Counted from the stretch's first letter, positions 22,580-34,780 are shown. The stretch is DNA of 64,000 nt from Leptobrachium leishanense (GCA_009667805.1 CM019075.1:18907615-18971614); one strand, 5' to 3'. Numbers and translations: made by a program. The notes: generated from the sequence alone by a model not told the origin.

Positions 22580-23820
22580 CAGGGCCGGCCCAAGCCACTG
22601 TGCTGCCTGGAGCAAAGGATGAATTGCTGCAGCCCCAAAAAAATCATGTGGTGTGTATGACCATATCACAGAGCGCCACAGCATTAAAATTCACAGTAAT
22701 GTCCGGTTCGTATCAGCCACACACACACACGCACACACAGAAAGCGTGCACACACACACACAGAAGGTGCACACACACACACACACACAGAAGGCACACA
22801 TACCGCACACATACACACACACAAGGCACACACCCACACCCACAGAAGGCACACACACCCACAGAAGGCACACACACCCACAGAAGGCACACACACACAG
22901 ATGGCACACACATACACACAGAAGGTGCACACACACACACAGTAGGCACACACACAGAAGGCACACACACACACACAGATGGCACACACATACACACAGA
23001 AGGTGCACACACACACAGAACACACACAAGGCACACACACAGAAGGTGCACACACAGCCACAGAAGTCACACTGGGCCCTGAATCCTGTCTCTCCCCTGT
23101 TGAGACCCTCACTGTCTCAGCAGCATGCAGCGGAACCTGGAGGCTCCGGAAGTGAGGTCTACCTGAGGACGCCACCCCGCCTGTTTCCCGCTGGCCGTTA
23201 CATTTCTTCCACTCTGCGAGGGGGTGCCCTGCAGACGCTTCCCCGGTCAGGAGCCAGAAGTGAGGCCTACCTGAGGCCGCGAGGACGCCGCCTGCCACCT
23301 TAACGGTGGAGCTGGCCATTACATTTCTTACCCTCTGCGAGGGAGCACCCTGTGGATGCTTCATGGCACCATAGGTGGTACTCTTGGATCAGTGCCCCGG
23401 CGGGACATTTGTTGGGGCAGCAGGCCTTCGGCTGCTGAGACTGGGACAGGCAGCAAGCTGGCACATACCTGGTGGGTAGCTGGCTGGTCCAGGGCCCGGC
23501 GGGAGCCGTAGGAGCGTTGTCAGCAACAAACAAGTTCCTGGCTGCCGTGCCTCAGGATCCACCACGCGTCTTGATCCCGCACTCTCATGTGGACGCATGC
23601 GTGTGGGGTGGGGGTACGCATGCGTGTGGGGTGGGGGGGCGGTCACCGGCGGCATCACACACTGTATCTATGCACCGGCAGATTAGATGCTGCCGCAATG
23701 CCGGCGCTTACAAAAAATAGTGCAGCAGCGTTGGCGATGGCGGCGCAAAAATTAGCGGTTTTCAAAATTTTGCCGCCTGGAGCAAGTGCTCCACACTGCT
23801 CCATCGTCGGGCCGGCCCTG
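22580..23820. mobile_element. hAT-like element, TIR CAGGGCCGGCCC, TSD CTTGTAAT
   Basis: It starts CAGGGCCGGCCCAAGC and ends GGGCCGGCCCTG, with the perfect 8-bp duplication CTTGTAAT at 22572-22579 and 23821-23828. Both ends carry a CTGCCTGGAGCAA / GCCTGGAGCAAG-type motif (22604, 23774) in the same direction. The interior holds a CA-rich minisatellite (22720-23064) and a GC-rich portion (23080-23760) with partial repeats of the tacctgaggacgcc type. There is no transposase. Confidence 0.9.
22720..23064. repeat. (CA)n-based minisatellite inside the hAT element
   Basis: Units of the form CACACACACAGAAGGCACAC, with variants GAAGGTGCACA and GATGGCACACA, repeat with irregular spacing. Cysteine/valine-rich or histidine/threonine-rich open frames over it are artefacts of the repeat. 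Confidence 0.92.
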
Positions 23821-23828
23821 CTTGTAAT

Positions 23829-24488
23829 CCAGCAGGTAACCCACTGGCGATAATTTGTAAATTGCTGACACGAGAGGGGATGAAGCCCTATATTTTCTTG
23901 TTTTTTAGCAGCTGAAACTCACAATTTGCTCCTTTCTAGAGAGCTCTTGACTTGACTGTCTACTCGATTCACTCAACTAAAGTAAAGCCCATGGACCCTT
24001 GCTGAATTAGTTTTTTTGGGGCATTTTACTTATTCTGTTTTTTTGAAGGAGAAGGAGCCCATTGCAACTTACCAAATTGTAGCCTCAGTGACTCAAAAAC
24101 ATGTTACCCTTATGGATCCACACACAGCGACTCCTTCGGAAAACCAACCAATCCAGTGTTGTGTCTTCTTTCTTTATATTTGACCAGAGACTACACGGTC
24201 TCAGGAGAAAAAAGTAAACCATCAGTTAAGTCTAGATATTTGTCCAAGGATCTTGCCGTGATAACTATTATTCAAGATTAAAAAAAATGAAATGTTGGAT
24301 TCTTGACTCTTATTAATAAAATAGGATGTTGTGTTGGTGCTTTTCTCTAGTCATATTTTCCAAAGCTCTGCTGTTTTCAAAGTGAACCTTTTATAGACAG
24401 GTCGTTAAATGGTATCTATATATTGGGTTAGGAAAAATGCTTGCGTATGCACTGGGCATGCAAAAACGCTTTGGGACTCCCATATTTG
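23829..24488. other. No gene seen
   Basis: Anonymous single-copy-looking DNA between two transposons. Confidence 0.5.
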
Positions 24489-25352
24489 CAGGGTTATTCA
24501 AAGAGAATCGAAAAGCCACCGCACGTTCGGTGACTTTTCCTTCTCTTCATTTCGGTGCGATTTGGCGATCCCATTTCGGCGACCCTGCGGTGTATTCAGC
24601 AAGCACTACAGGGCCGCCGTAATGCAGGGAAAAGTCGCTGAAAACTCACCGCAAAACGAGGGCGAACGCACACCGAAACCCGCAAAAACATCTGGATTAA
24701 CCAGAGAAACACGAGCAGGAGCCGATCACAGCGCAGAGCAGCCGCCGGAAAAACCCGACACCGCAGACGGAGGTGAAGAAAAAAAAAACAATACGTTTGA
24801 ATGTTTGAAAAGTGAAACGCTGTTTGCAAAGAAACTACTGAGCGAAAATGTCTGAAATTTACATATGAGGTCCAGGGAATGATAATAAAAAGGGCTGTTA
24901 CAGAAAAAAGAACAAATAATTATAAAAAAACAGAAAAAAAATGTTTGCAAACACATCCCAAAAAAATGGCTAAAAGGTCCTAAAAAAAATCTATAAATAA
25001 AGAAACTCTTTACTGCAGAATATTATAATGAACGGTTTATTAGATATTGAATTAAAACGGGAATATTTTTAACATTGAAGCCTATGGGATTCTCCTGAAT
25101 AAACCTCCCGAATTAAACCACCGAATGGCAAGGCAATTCGGCAACTTTTCACTGCTGGTTTATGTTCTCTGAATAGCCGAAGCATTGCTTCTCTATGGGA
25201 TTCACTGCCCTCGAACAGGCACCGAACAGGCACAGGATTTGGCGAATTGCCTGCTCTCTGAATAGCTGAATGGCCAAGAAAGGTAACCGAACGCTGAATT
25301 TCAGTCTTCGACTACCTTTCGGCCCCAATTCAGAGCTCTTTGAATAACCCTG
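24489..25352 (-). mobile_element. CAGGGTTATTCAAAGAG-family transposon without TTAA core
   Basis: 864 bp from CAGGGTTATTCAAAGAGAAT to CTTTGAATAACCCTG, in inverted orientation relative to 14753-16727. The right flank is ATAG; the left flank is TTTG, so the duplication is not preserved. Internal hairpins are present at both ends. Confidence 0.88.
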
Positions 25353-26644
25353 ATAGTGTTTGACAAATTCTTCCGTATAGAGGTTTCTTCCAATTTCAGA
25401 CCTCTATGTTGAGCACCGAGCAATACAAGAAAACAGATGGACCTTCTGTTCCCTCTGCTGGCCATGCAGACTGTGTCAATTCGCTGGAAATGAATCCAGC
25501 ACGTGTCCCATATAGACATGCGTTTGCCATGCAGGGCCAACCAGTTAGGTAGTGGTAAAGGTAGGAGGAGGTGGATGAATGCAGGTATTGTTTTCAACTT
25601 TTATCATTTAAATGTGCCGAAAATAACCAAATATCAACTGGTTCCAAAGTACTTATCCAAAGGACTTTAAATAGGTCATTGAACTACATTGTTCGTGCGA
25701 CACTGAGAAAGTTGACCCAGTAGAACAAGCAAATATTCACATTATTGTCCTGGATGTTCCTGCAAAATGAAACACATTTCTGTTTACTGCTAAAAGATGA
25801 ATTAAGGATTTGTTTATGTTATCAGATATGTGATTCTTCTTCATCTAATACTTCACTTTTATTCTCAAAGATCATCCTACTCTGGTTATAATTCAAATAA
25901 CCTTTTATAGTGCGTCCATCCCAAGAACAAGTGTCCCTCTCAGACCCGTCCAAAACTCACACAGTGTACTCTTATTTCCTTCCCTCCGAGTCTCTTCTCT
26001 CTGTGTCGGAGAAAATCGAATTGACTAATGCGGTTTCTTATCTTCTGGCAGCGAGTGTGGGATAGTGCCCGGCATCTGTTCTTCAGAGGGGACCCCAGAG
26101 GTCTTCCTAAAACACAAAGGGTTTATTTGGCAATATGTTGAAAACTGCTAAATTCTATATACTGCCCCTATAACATTATACGTTACATAACCATTATTTT
26201 GTTGTTCGGTGCATTAGAAATGTTTATTGACATTTAGTGCTTCAGGTCACCTAAAAGTTGGGTACAAGAACATGATCCACACTTGAAGCAAGACAAAGTT
26301 CCGAAGGGAACCGTATTTCCACGAGGCGATACCCTTTATCGAGCATTGACGTAGGAACACTACATTTTCTCTGTTGCCCTGAAACTCCTTTAAAGTTCAG
26401 GTCACGTTAGAAGAATAACAAGCCTTGGTTTTCCCCATTAATCTGAATATTCTCCAAATTGTTTCAGTGGTTCCATGATAGGAAATGAACCTACCTGTTA
26501 ATTGAGCATCAAGAAAGCATCAACAGCTTTTAACATTTCATAATTTTGGGTCCCTACAGTTTTGGAGTAGACAGTTCATAAATGTTGACGGAGTGGGTTG
26601 AAAGGTTTGGTAAGTTTGAGTCAATTTATGGCGTTTTGAATAAT
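25353..26644. other. No gene seen
   Basis: About 1.3 kb of sequence without recognised repeat or coding content; the longest open frames are below 100 codons and lack domains. Confidence 0.55.
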
Positions 26645-26647
26645 ATA

Positions 26648-26829
26648 CAGGATTATTCAGAGAGAGGTGAAAAGCAAGAGAATGACTGGAGAATGGACAA
26701 TTCTAGGTCAAAATAGCCAAACCCGAAAAATTCTCCCATTTATCTCACTCTCCAAATCAGCTATTTTGACCTAGAATTTTTCATTCTCTAGTCATTCTCC
26801 TGCTTTTCACCGCTCTCTGAATAACCCTG
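26648..26829. mobile_element. 182-bp hairpin MITE, TSD ATA
   Basis: Second copy of the 12372-12555 element: CAGGATTATTCAGAGAGAGG to CTCTCTGAATAACCCTG, flanked by ATA at 26645-26647 and 26830-26832. The arms pair along almost the whole length, leaving a centre near 26725-26755. Confidence 0.92.
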
Positions 26830-27051
26830 ATAGAGTTGATCCCCTTTCCAACGTTACATCAAATTCAGTGCCTTCAAGGCTGTGTAGGATTCATCTGAGA
26901 TCGTAGGCAAACCATGTCCCTGCAGGAAGAATGCTGATCGAGGCAAAAATACAGGCTATCAGGTGTGAACAGGGCCGGATTAACATAGGGGCAGATGGAG
27001 CAGCAGCTCCAGGCCCATGCCTCAGAATAGGCCCAGAGAAAGGATAACTAT

Positions 27052-29054
27052 CATGGTTATCCAAAGAGATCCGAATTGCTTGAGAAAGGTAACCGAACGC
27101 TGAAAATCAGGGTTCGGTTACCTTTCCTGGCCATTCGGCTATCCAGAGAGCAGGCAATTCGCCAAATCCTGGCGAATTTCCTGCAGATACGGTGCCTGTT
27201 CGGTGCCTGTTCGAGGGCAGTGAAATCCACATGAAAATGCACTGCTTCGGCTATTCAGAGAACACAAACCAGCAGTGAAAGGTTCCCCTAATGCCCTGCC
27301 ATTCGGTGGTTTAATTCGACAAATTTATTCAGGCGAATCCCATAGGCTTCAATGTTAAAAATATTCCCGTTTTAATTCAATATCTAATAAACCGTTCATT
27401 ATAAAATTCTGCAGCAAAAAGTCTCTTTATTTATAGATTTTTTAGGATACTTTAAGCATTTTTCTGAATTTTTTTTTTAAAAAGTCAGATTTTTTTTTAA
27501 CCCCTTCAATGCGGTGGACGCGCTCAGCGCGTCCAACCGCATTGCTACTTGGCTGCGGAAGACGCGCTGAGCGCGTCCTCCCTTTGCAGCCAGCGATCAG
27601 CCGGTATTCCGGCTGATCGCTCGGCCCCCTGGTGTGGGCTGACATCATCGATGTCAGCCCAACCTCCGGGACCCCGGCGGGCACGATAGGCGTCATCGCG
27701 CATGCACGATGACGTCTATTTCAGGCACCCCCCCCGCCATTGCACCCCTCCCCATCTGTGCATGCCCTTCCAAGCGGCGGCTGTCTTTAACCCCTAGGGG
27801 GCTGGATCGCGATATGGCGCCAACATGCGCCGTATCGCGGCCCCCTCCCGGAGCTGGCCGACATCTTGGATGTCGGCCAAGCTTCCGGGATATCCCCCTA
27901 ATGACTGGCGTCATCGCGCAGAGCGCGATGGCGCCAGTTTTCAAATTAACCCCTTGCTGCCACCTATAGTGGAGATAGGGGGTTCCAATGAACCCCCTAT
28001 CTCCCGATCCGTGACAGCTAGGGGTTAATGTTTACTATCATTGGAACGGCCAGAGCGTGGCCGTTCCAATGTTACCAAACATGACCATGTAAAATGTAAA
28101 AAAAAAAAAAAAAATTAAAAAAAAAAAAAAAAAAGTTTTTTGGGTTTTTTTTTAGATTTATTAGTGCAACAATATTGTTCCCATTTCAATTATAATGTGA
28201 ACAATGATGTTGCACTAACGATTTTTTCTATGGGGGGCGTTTGCTAAAAAACACGTAATTTCCCCCCAAAAAAGTAACGATTCCTCATTTCTAATTTTTT
28301 TAACAAGCGCAACCCATAGAAAATATAACCGCAAACGATCGCATTTTAAAATGTGAAAAAAAACACTTTACACATTGTAAATTATTGAAAATTCAAATTT
28401 TATTGCATATTTTGTTATAATATACAGACATGACATAACGTATACATATAATAATGACATATTATGAATCTGCCGGGTCTGCCGGAAAGAACGATATATA
28501 ATATGTCTGGGTCATATATTAAAATAAGGCTTCAAAACGCGGTTAAACATGATGAGCGAAACCGGTAAAAATGACCTCAGCACAGAGGCGGGAAAAGGCT
28601 CAGCAGCGAAAGGGTTAAGTTTACTCACTATTTCTGTAACAGCCCTCTTTATTATCATTCCCTGGACGTCATATGCAAATTTCAGACATTTTCGCTCAGT
28701 AGTTTCTTTGCAAACAGCGTTTCATTTTCACAGATTCACACAAACGGTTTTGCTAATTTATTCACCTCCCTCGTCTGCGGTCTCAGCTGCTTCGGCTGCT
28801 TCGGCTGTGTTCGGCTCCAGTTTTCGGCAGGTTAATCCAGATGTTTTTGTGGCTTTTCTGCGTGCATTTGGTGGGTTTTGCGGTTATTTTTCGTCAGGTT
28901 TGCGGCAGCTTTTCCCTGCAATTCGGGGACCCTGTGGTGTTTGCTGAATACACCGCAGGGTCACCGAAATGGGATCGGCAAAAGGAACCGAATTGAAGAG
29001 AACGAAAAGTCACTGAACGTGCGGTGACTTTTCGAATCACTTTGAATAACCCTG
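27052..29054 (+). mobile_element. Composite CAGGGTTATTCAAAGAG transposon with TTAA core, copy 2
   Basis: It starts CATGGTTATCCAAAGAGATC and ends CTTTGAATAACCCTG. It is colinear with 14753-16727, including the TTAA core at the same site and orientation. The insertion point in the hAT host (after ggataactat) is the same base position used by the partial element ending at 40031 in hAT copy 3, but there the element lies in the opposite orientation. Confidence 0.88.
27501..28614. mobile_element. 1.1-kb TTAA-specific transposon, copy B
   Basis: It begins CCCCTTCAATGCGGTGG and ends GCAGCGAAAGGG, with TTAA at 27497-27500 and 28615-28618. Colinear with copy A (15210-16265). It has an additional hairpin near 27595-27622 around cagccggtattccggctg, and the 35-base GCGTCATCG hairpin at 27904-27938. 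Confidence 0.9.
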
Positions 29055-29346
29055 ACTGTTTGCATTTGGACCCGTGTATCTCCAACTCCACAGCAGCTAC
29101 AGGGTCAAGTGAGGTATCAATGGAAAGGCCAGAGAATGATCTTTCCAATGACAACAAAGATGACCAGGTTTTAAATAAAAAAATAAAATACTAAATATTT
29201 ACTTATTTCTTTCCAACAGTAATATTTTTAAATTATAAAGTAAACGATGATGCTGCAGTAACTAACCATCACATTTCTCAAGTCACCAACAAGTGTGGAG
29301 GTGATGGTACAATCCATTGTTACCAATTGTTACATCAAAAACCTAA

Positions 29347-29660
29347 GGCCCGCGTCAGACGAGCGCACTTTTTGCGTCCGTCTGATCGTACTGTTTGCTG
29401 TCCGTCGTAGCTTTCAAAGGAGTCAATCGAGAAAAACACACGAAGCACGTGCACACTTTGTCACGCACACGCAACGCATGTTGCAACAGACGCCAAAATT
29501 GCATCAACGTGAAAAAGCTAGACGGACGTAGAGAAACAACTGCATACATTTTTTTTCTCAACATCAGTCAAAATTAACTGATACAATGTAACCACAATCA
29601 CATCAGTTAAAAAGTATGTCCACTACTGTGCGCAGTCAGTGCGCTCGTCTGACCCCAGCC
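29347..29660. mobile_element. MITE, TIR GGCYNGSGTCAGAC, copy 3 (shortened)
   Basis: It starts GGCCCGCGTCAGACGAGCGC and ends GCTCGTCTGACCCCAGCC, flanked by TAA (29344-29346) and TTA (29661-29663). The uninterrupted site is seen at about 3697-3712 (acctaaacccccgcac) in hAT copy 1. At 314 bp it is about 110 bp shorter than copy 1 of the MITE. Confidence 0.85.
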
Positions 29661-29953
29661 TTAACCGCCGCACTGCAGCGAAGAGCACTGCGGGGAACTT
29701 TGGACCCCTGCATCACTAATCTTTACACCTCACAAGGTCAAGTGAGGTGTCATTGGACAGGGCAGAGTCTGGTCTTTGCATTAATACAAACCTGACCATG
29801 TAAAATCTAAAAAGAAAATATATTTTTTTAAATTAATTTTTAGTTGCAAAGCGATGGCATTGTCCATTTGTCACGTATAAAATGAGCAATACCACTGCCA
29901 TTACTCACCTTCTCATTTCTCACGCTGGGAGCAAGGTCAGTGTTTTATACGTA

Positions 29954-30849
29954 CAGGGTTATCCAAAGAGATCCGAATTGCTTGAGAAAGGTAACCGAAC
30001 GCTGAAAATCAGCGTTTGGTTACCTTTCTTGGCCATTCGGCTATCTAGAGAGCAGGCAATTCGCCAAATCCTGGCAAATTGCCTGCACATACGGTGCCTG
30101 TTCGGTGCCTGTTCGAGGGCAGTGAAATCCCCATGAAAAAGCACTGCTTCGACTATTCAGAGAGCAAAAAGCAGCAGTGAAAGGTTCCCGATATGCCCTG
30201 CCATTCGGTGGTTTAATTCGGCAAGTTTATTCAGGAGAATCCCATAGGCTTCAATGTTAAAACTATTCCCGTTTTAGTTCAATATCTAATAAACCGTTCA
30301 TGATAATATTCTGCAGTAAAGAGTCTCTTTATTTATAGATTTTTGGGATATTTTAAGCAATTTTTCAGGAATTTTTTTCCAAACAATTTTAGCCAATATT
30401 TTTTTAATCGTTTTTTCTTTTGTCTGTAACAGCCCTTTTTATTATCATTCATTGGACCTCATGTAAATTTCAGACATTTTCGCTCAGTAGTTTCTTTGCA
30501 AACAGCGTTTCACTTTTCAAACATTCAAGCGTACTGTTTTTTTTCTCACTCTATTCGTCTGCGGTGTTGGCTTCTCCGGCGGCTGCGCTGCGTGTCATCG
30601 GCTCCTGCTCGGGTTTTTCCAGCGGGTTAATCCAGATGTTTTTGCGGGTTTTCCGCGTGCATTCACCGGGTTTTGCGGTGAGTTTTTGGCAGGATTTCGG
30701 CAGCTTTTCCTTGCACTTCGACGGCCCTTTGGTGCTTGCTGAATACACCGCAGGGTCACCGAAATGGGATTGGCAAATCGTGCTGAATTGAAGAGAACAA
30801 AAAGTCACCGAACGTGCAGTGACTTTTCGATTCTCTTTGAATAACCCTA
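29954..30849 (+). mobile_element. CAGGGTTATTCAAAGAG-family transposon; TSD ATA proven by empty site
   Basis: 896 bp, CAGGGTTATCCAAAGAGATC to CTCTTTGAATAACCCTA. The flanks are GTA (29951-29953) and ATA (30850-30852). hAT copy 1 shows the uninterrupted sequence tttatacatagccatatt (about 4002-4019), so the original target was ATA and the left copy has mutated. This fixes the 3-bp duplication size for the family. Confidence 0.93.
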
Positions 30850-31318
30850 ATAGTCATATTATTCGTAAAAAAAACACGTTCCAAAACACAAGGGAAATAC
30901 TTCAAATTTTTTTTTCCTTTGGTTAAAATTGTATATTTTCGCACAAAAAACAGCTTCCCATTTCACATTTTTTTAACAAGACTGCCCTATAGAATATATA
31001 ACCACAAAGGTTTGGATGATAAAATGGGGGGAAAAAAATTTACACGATCTGAATGGAAATTTCCTCACACAGTATCTGCCTGGTTAGATATACCCGTATC
31101 TACACTATTAAATAACCAAAAATATGTTTTCATTTCACTAAATTACAAAAAAAGCCCACCAAAATCTTGAGCTCCAGGCCCATAGAGATCTAAATCCGGG
31201 CCTGGGTGTGAATCCGCAACATCCTTTATGTTGATTATTTGGTAATTGATCTTCTCAACCCAGCAAGCCTCATGGATTTCTCGAGATGTTGTAGAAACTT
31301 GAGGAAGATACCTTGCTC

Positions 31319-32137
31319 TAGGGATGTGCGTTTCGGGTTTCGGAATTTCGGAATTTTCACGAAATTTCCCGATTCGTGTTTTTGGATGCGGCCGATTTTC
31401 CGAAAATTTTTAGATCCGAAAATGGCAGATCCGAAAAGTTTTCCGAGCCGAAACGAAAAAAATTCGGATTTTTCGAATGGACTTGAAATGTGTCAAATCG
31501 AAATTTATTTTTGCTCTATTCATGATTTCGGTTCCATTCGTGATTTCGGTTCCATTTCGGTAATTCTGGACATCGTATATTTAACTATTATCGGTTATAT
31601 CGCTGATTCTGTAAATTTTGTATTTGTAAATGCGTATTTTTGATCAACTATTTTTCCGTTTTAAAACCTTTTGTTCTGGTTTTTATTTTTAAAGTCAGAC
31701 CATTTGGGTCAGTTTAGCGTTTTTTAAATCATTTTGTTCATTTTTTTTTGTTCCTTGGCTTTCATAACATTTTAATATGATTAAATAAAGTTGTGAAATG
31801 GAAAAACAAACCAAAAATTTATTATAAAAAAATATATAAAGTATAAAAAAAGTAAACCCTAGCAGTTTCCGTCAAAACGAATAGAGTTAGACACTTTGAA
31901 ACGAGGAGAACAGAGGTTCCGAAAAAAACGAAAATTTCCGAAATCTCGAAAAGTCGATACAAACAACGAGCAAAGTGACCCAAAAATACGAAAAATGGTC
32001 GATATTCCGAAAAAAAAGTACACGAAAAACGAGTCGAACCGAACCGAATCGAAACAGAAATCAGTCGAAACGAGCCGAATCGAAAAGTTTAAACATCCGA
32101 ACGAGCCGAACCGAAAAAAAATCGGTGCACAAGCCTA
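31319..32137. mobile_element. Ac-like hAT element, TIR TAGGGATGTGC, copy 1
   Basis: It begins TAGGGATGTGCGTTTCGG and ends ATCGGTGCACAAGCCTA. The flanks CCTTGCTC (31311-31318) and CCTTGTTC (32138-32145) match at 7 of 8. The interior is saturated with CGAAA/TTTCG and CCGAACC-type subterminal repeats, as expected for transposase-binding regions. No transposase ORF. The second copy is at 63018-63600. Confidence 0.9.
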
Positions 32138-32145
32138 CCTTGTTC

Positions 32146-33521
32146 CCTTTGCCTAACCAATTCATTGCATCCACTTCTGTCGACAAACCAGCTTTGACTT
32201 CCAAGGTGTTTTTCAATGTTAAACCAAACCACCACAAGAACGTGAAGTTTACTACTTCTAGCATTCTTAGGATCTTGTTTGAAAAACTTTACCCTACTTA
32301 AGTCTGGTGACCTAGACATACTGTGGAAAGTGGGGAGCTGGTGGAAATAGTGTAGTTGTTAATATTTTGTTCTGCTCTGTTGTTGAGGTGGGCAGCAAAA
32401 GGTGTTCAGAGAACGGAAAGGTCATTAATTGATCTATCATAAATGAGACCAAAGATCTCTGCCTTGAGCAGAACCTTTCTTCTATGTACAAGTGCGAATG
32501 AGCTTTACTGAGGCAGATGATTGTGATGAACACTTGCTATCTGCCCAGTCGTCACGTGTGGAGGGAAGGTGTACAAGGGGTTACCAGCTCCAAGCCTCTG
32601 GACTTACTAACTCTACCCCCCACTCATGGCCCCAAGTTATGCCAACCTAACCCCCCAAAACCATACACACGTCCCGAAAATATGCTGCCACCACGAAAGT
32701 AATAGGGCACTTTCGAATCCCCCGTAACTGTATATCGCCCCAATCCAGGAGCCTCACCACATACAGCTAAAATATCCCAAATGGTAAACTCTACAATAAC
32801 GTGGACCAAACGTATTCAGGAGAAACGCAAATCATCTAGAGCCAAAGACAGTATTGGGTTACAAAGTTTTAATGGCAAAAGACAAAAATAAAAGTTCACA
32901 CAGTGCCAAGAGCACATAAACAAGACATATAAAATATAATAAAACGTGCAAATACAGTTCTTGACATAAAATGGGACTTAAACAAAACACAAAAGCCTAA
33001 CTTACATAGATAGCAATAGGCAGGAGGCTCCCATGTGTATTCCGGCTCTTTAAGTCCTCGGAATGTTCTTTCAATAAAAGACCTTGTGAAAATACCCTGA
33101 GGTTTGTGTGAGCATAATGTATAAAGAACTGGCCCCTCACCCACCAACCCCCACTCAATATCTGGTTTAGGGATAGGTCCCCTGATCAAGTTTCCATCCA
33201 GCCATCCATCCATCCATCCAAGAGAGTAGATTATCAGATAAGGGGTCGCAAATACCAGAGGCGCCTGGCCTTCTCCAGTGGGATATTAATAATATTTAAT
33301 AACTCTACCAGTTAGCCTTTGCCTCGTCCCATTTACTCTGATATTATTATTCATCAGGACAAATGGTTTCATTTGAATCCAAACATGACCCAGTTACCAT
33401 ATTCCTTTGTCCACTGCGCCAACTCCGTAATGAGAGTTAACTCCTTTGAAAAGAAGACACAAAATTCTGAGTTTAAATCTGGCACAGCGCAAGAACCAGG
33501 CCTGTGCATGACAATGATCAA
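32146..33521. other. No gene seen
   Basis: Anonymous sequence with a short (CATC)n run near 33198-33218. No domain or transposon end is recognised. Confidence 0.5.
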
Positions 33522-33654
33522 GGGCTATATTACAAAGTTGGTGCTAACTTAACCAGAGCTGTTGTATACTTACCAGAGCCATTATAGCCTATGGAGCTGT
33601 TAAGTTAACAACAGCTCTGGTTAAGTTAGCACCAATTTTGTAATACTGCCCCAA
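33522..33654. mobile_element. 133-bp hairpin MITE-like element
   Basis: The arms tattacaaagttggtgctaa and acttaaccagagctgttgt pair with their complements on the right, so almost the entire segment folds on itself. Ends are GGGCTATATTAC and GTAATACTGCCCC. No clear target duplication and only one copy in the window. Confidence 0.75.
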
Positions 33655-34611
33655 ATCTATCTAGAATGCCAATCTGTAACCAAAAGTAAATTATCAAGCA
33701 AATTTTTATTAATCCAGGAAAATGTATTGTGTGTAATAGAGGTTAAATGGTTTTGAGCATATGGTTCTCATTCCATAAACTACACACATCATATGGTGCT
33801 TTTAATGTGGACGCTGTAGTTGTCATTCTGAATTCTCAACTGTTTTTTTCTACTCGGATTTAATTATATCGGGCAACTTTTTGGAAAAAATATCGGCTTC
33901 TTTCAGTATCTTTCATATTTTTTAAAAATTCATCTACCGTAGTTGTGAAATGTGAAAAATGCTGGTGGTGCGAAAAAAGCGGGCCGGCAAAATCTCTGAA
34001 AAGGCTTATTTTCAGCCAGCATCATACAGAATTTTGCTTTTAAACATGGCTATTAGAAAAATCCGATGTTTAATAAAAGATTTCATCCTTATTCCCTCTA
34101 CTGCTCTGCTTGAAAATCCATTGACAGTAGCTTTTAGCACTTGTTATTATTATGAGAATCAGCAAACGGATAAATTCAAAATTATTTGATATGCCGATAT
34201 TTCCATTGTAAAGTACAACTGCAAGAATTGATATTTTAAGACAACTTTATATCGGGAATGGAAATGCCGGTAGGCCCGAATTTGATTCTCCTGTGATATA
34301 GCCACTGGACACATGGATCAATGCTTCGGCTTTTCTTTATTGTGAAGCCATGGAGTTGCAGGGTACAACAGAAAAATAAGCAAATATAATACAAACGCCT
34401 ACTCCTGGCTAAATAAAGAAATACTTTCTGAAATGTAGGGCGGCTAAGCCGCTTACCAATCAGGAAAACAAAATTAAATATAACTTTCTTCTGTTCAGGA
34501 TTGCATTTCCTTCCCTGCTGCACTCAAACACCAAGACTGAGCTCTCAGAGGGAACCACATCACCTATAAGGGCAAGGCTGTTCTAACCGGCTTTGCCTTA
34601 ACCCTATAGGG
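33655..34611. other. No gene seen
   Basis: Anonymous A/T-rich sequence; no repeat termini or coding motifs recognised. Confidence 0.5.
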
Positions 34612-34780
34612 GAAAAGGGCAGGCCCGGATGGGCCTGGAGCTGAATAATTTGGTTTGGCTTTTTTGTAATTTAGTGAAATGAAAACATGTTTTCGGTTAT
34701 TTAATAGTGCAGATACGGGCATATCTAACAGGCAGATACTGTGTGATTAATTTTTCATTCAGATTTCAATCATTGAATTA

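Larger units (their letters stand above)
26970..31204 (+). mobile_element. hAT-like transposon, family CAGGGCCGGATTA, copy 2, with four nested insertions
   Basis: It starts CAGGGCCGGATTAACATAGG and ends AAATCCGGGCCTG, with the perfect 8-bp duplication GGTGTGAA at 26962-26969 and 31205-31212. Inside are a composite element (27052-29054, itself holding a TTAA element), a MITE (29347-29660) and a CAGGGTTATTC-family element (29954-30849). Removing them leaves about 1.0 kb of host sequence colinear with copy 1, which supplies the empty sites. Confidence 0.93.

Noticed and set aside
22600..23364. His/Thr- and Cys/Val-rich open frames of 110-226 codons
   Set aside because: Products of the CA-rich minisatellite inside a hAT element.
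31896..32156. Lys/Glu/Arg-rich frames near 31.9 and 63.2 kb resembling charged low-complexity proteins
   Set aside because: Direct translation of CGAAA-type repeats in the Ac-like hAT; the two copies are not in a conserved frame.
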